Of a stretch of DNA of 5,399 nucleotides, positions 5,112 to 5,399 are shown piece by piece (position 1 is the stretch's first letter; every line of letters starts with the position of its first letter). Origin of the DNA: Flemingiibacterium sp964603455 (GTDB lineage: Bacteria > Bacillota > Clostridia > Oscillospirales > CAG-272); assembly GCA_964603455.1 (NCBI GenBank), contig CAZRVL010000121.1, positions 1 through 5,399 on the forward strand, written 5' to 3'. Under the pieces are notes generated by a model. It was not told where the DNA came from, made no database searches, and was given only the letters and a program-made list of their open reading frames with translations. The position numbers and the translations under genes were made by a program.

Positions 5112-5399
5112 TCAGTTGAGTGTTACGAGTACGTCACCCGAGTTGACCGATGCGCCCTTCTGTACGTTGACCGATGCGACAACACCGTCCTGCGGAGCGG
5201 GGATGTCGTTCTCCATCTTCATTGCCTCGAGTACGCAGATAACGTCACCCTTGGTGACCTTCTGACCTGCTGCGACATTCATCTTGAGGATGGTGCCGGG
5301 CATCGGAGAAGCGATCTTGACTGCGCCCTGTGCGCCTGCCGGAGCGGCTGCCTTCTTGGGTGCGGGTGCTGCCTTGGGAGCAGCGGGAGCTGCGGGTGC
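5112..5399 (-). CDS. Biotin carrier protein of the decarboxylase (C-terminal part)
   Basis: The frame stays open to the right edge, so the 95 visible residues are a C-terminal part and the true start is outside; the internal ATG at 5303 is not the start. Visible residues 1-26 are an Ala/Pro/Lys-rich flexible linker (APAAPAAPKAAPAPKKAAAP). Residues 28-95 are a complete biotinyl domain with the consensus EAMKMEN, the Lys at visible residue 61 (codon 5219-5217) being the biotinylation site, flanked by the typical SPMPGTILKM and DVLVTL strands. It would carry carboxybiotin from OadA to OadB, replacing the biotin domain missing from OadA. Such proteins resemble the glutaconyl-CoA decarboxylase gamma subunit (GcdC) and the free biotin carriers of clostridial decarboxylases. 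It ends 33 bases before oadB and is probably co-transcribed with it. Confidence 0.92.
   Translation of the reverse strand, partial: APAAPAAPKAAPAPKKAAAPAGAQGAVKIASPMPGTILKMNVAAGQKVTKGDVICVLEAMKMENDIPAPQDGVVASVNVQKGASVNSGDVLVTLN

Noticed and set aside
1..5399. CRISPR arrays, tRNA or rRNA genes, insertion sequences or a prophage
   Set aside because: I saw no regularly spaced repeats, no tRNA- or rRNA-like sequence and no transposase or integrase coding sequence on either strand.

Overview
The window looks like chromosome of an anaerobic Clostridia-type Firmicute, perhaps a Ruminococcus or other Oscillospiraceae relative. This rests on a Na+-translocating oxaloacetate decarboxylase whose biotin carrier is a separate small protein, a clostridial-style MATE transporter, AT-rich intergenic regions and strong GGAGG-type ribosome binding sites. 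The taxonomic guess is inference from protein style only.

Layout. Every convincing gene lies on the minus strand except a fragment at the left edge. From right to left, in the direction of transcription, come: the C-terminal 95 residues of a biotin carrier protein (5112-5399, running off the window); oadB, the membrane beta subunit (3900-5078); a 143-bp structured gap; oadA, the carboxyltransferase alpha subunit (2359-3756); a terminator-like hairpin; a MATE efflux transporter (908-2287); a second hairpin of related sequence; a 62-residue zinc-ribbon protein (508-696) with its own promoter; and two overlapping tiny ORFs (239-411) behind a possible promoter. The left edge (3-152) holds the end of a plus-strand hydrophobic protein. 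It converges with the minus-strand genes on a perfect 22-bp hairpin.

How the genes work together. The carrier, OadB and OadA supply most of a decarboxylase that splits oxaloacetate into pyruvate and CO2 and uses the energy to export Na+. OadA moves the carboxyl group to biotin on the carrier, and OadB decarboxylates carboxybiotin while pumping Na+. The small gamma subunit (OadG) is not in the window and may lie just upstream of the carrier. The neighbouring MATE protein could use a Na+ or H+ gradient, but a functional link is only a guess.

No wholly new system is evident. The best non-coding observations are a 9-bp hairpin that buries the oadB ribosome binding site directly after the carrier stop codon (likely translational coupling), a near-identical 15-bp sequence in the hairpins on both sides of the MATE gene, a hairpin cluster between oadB and oadA, and the pair of tiny overlapping ORFs. 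The left 0.9 kb is clearly more AT-rich than the oad genes.
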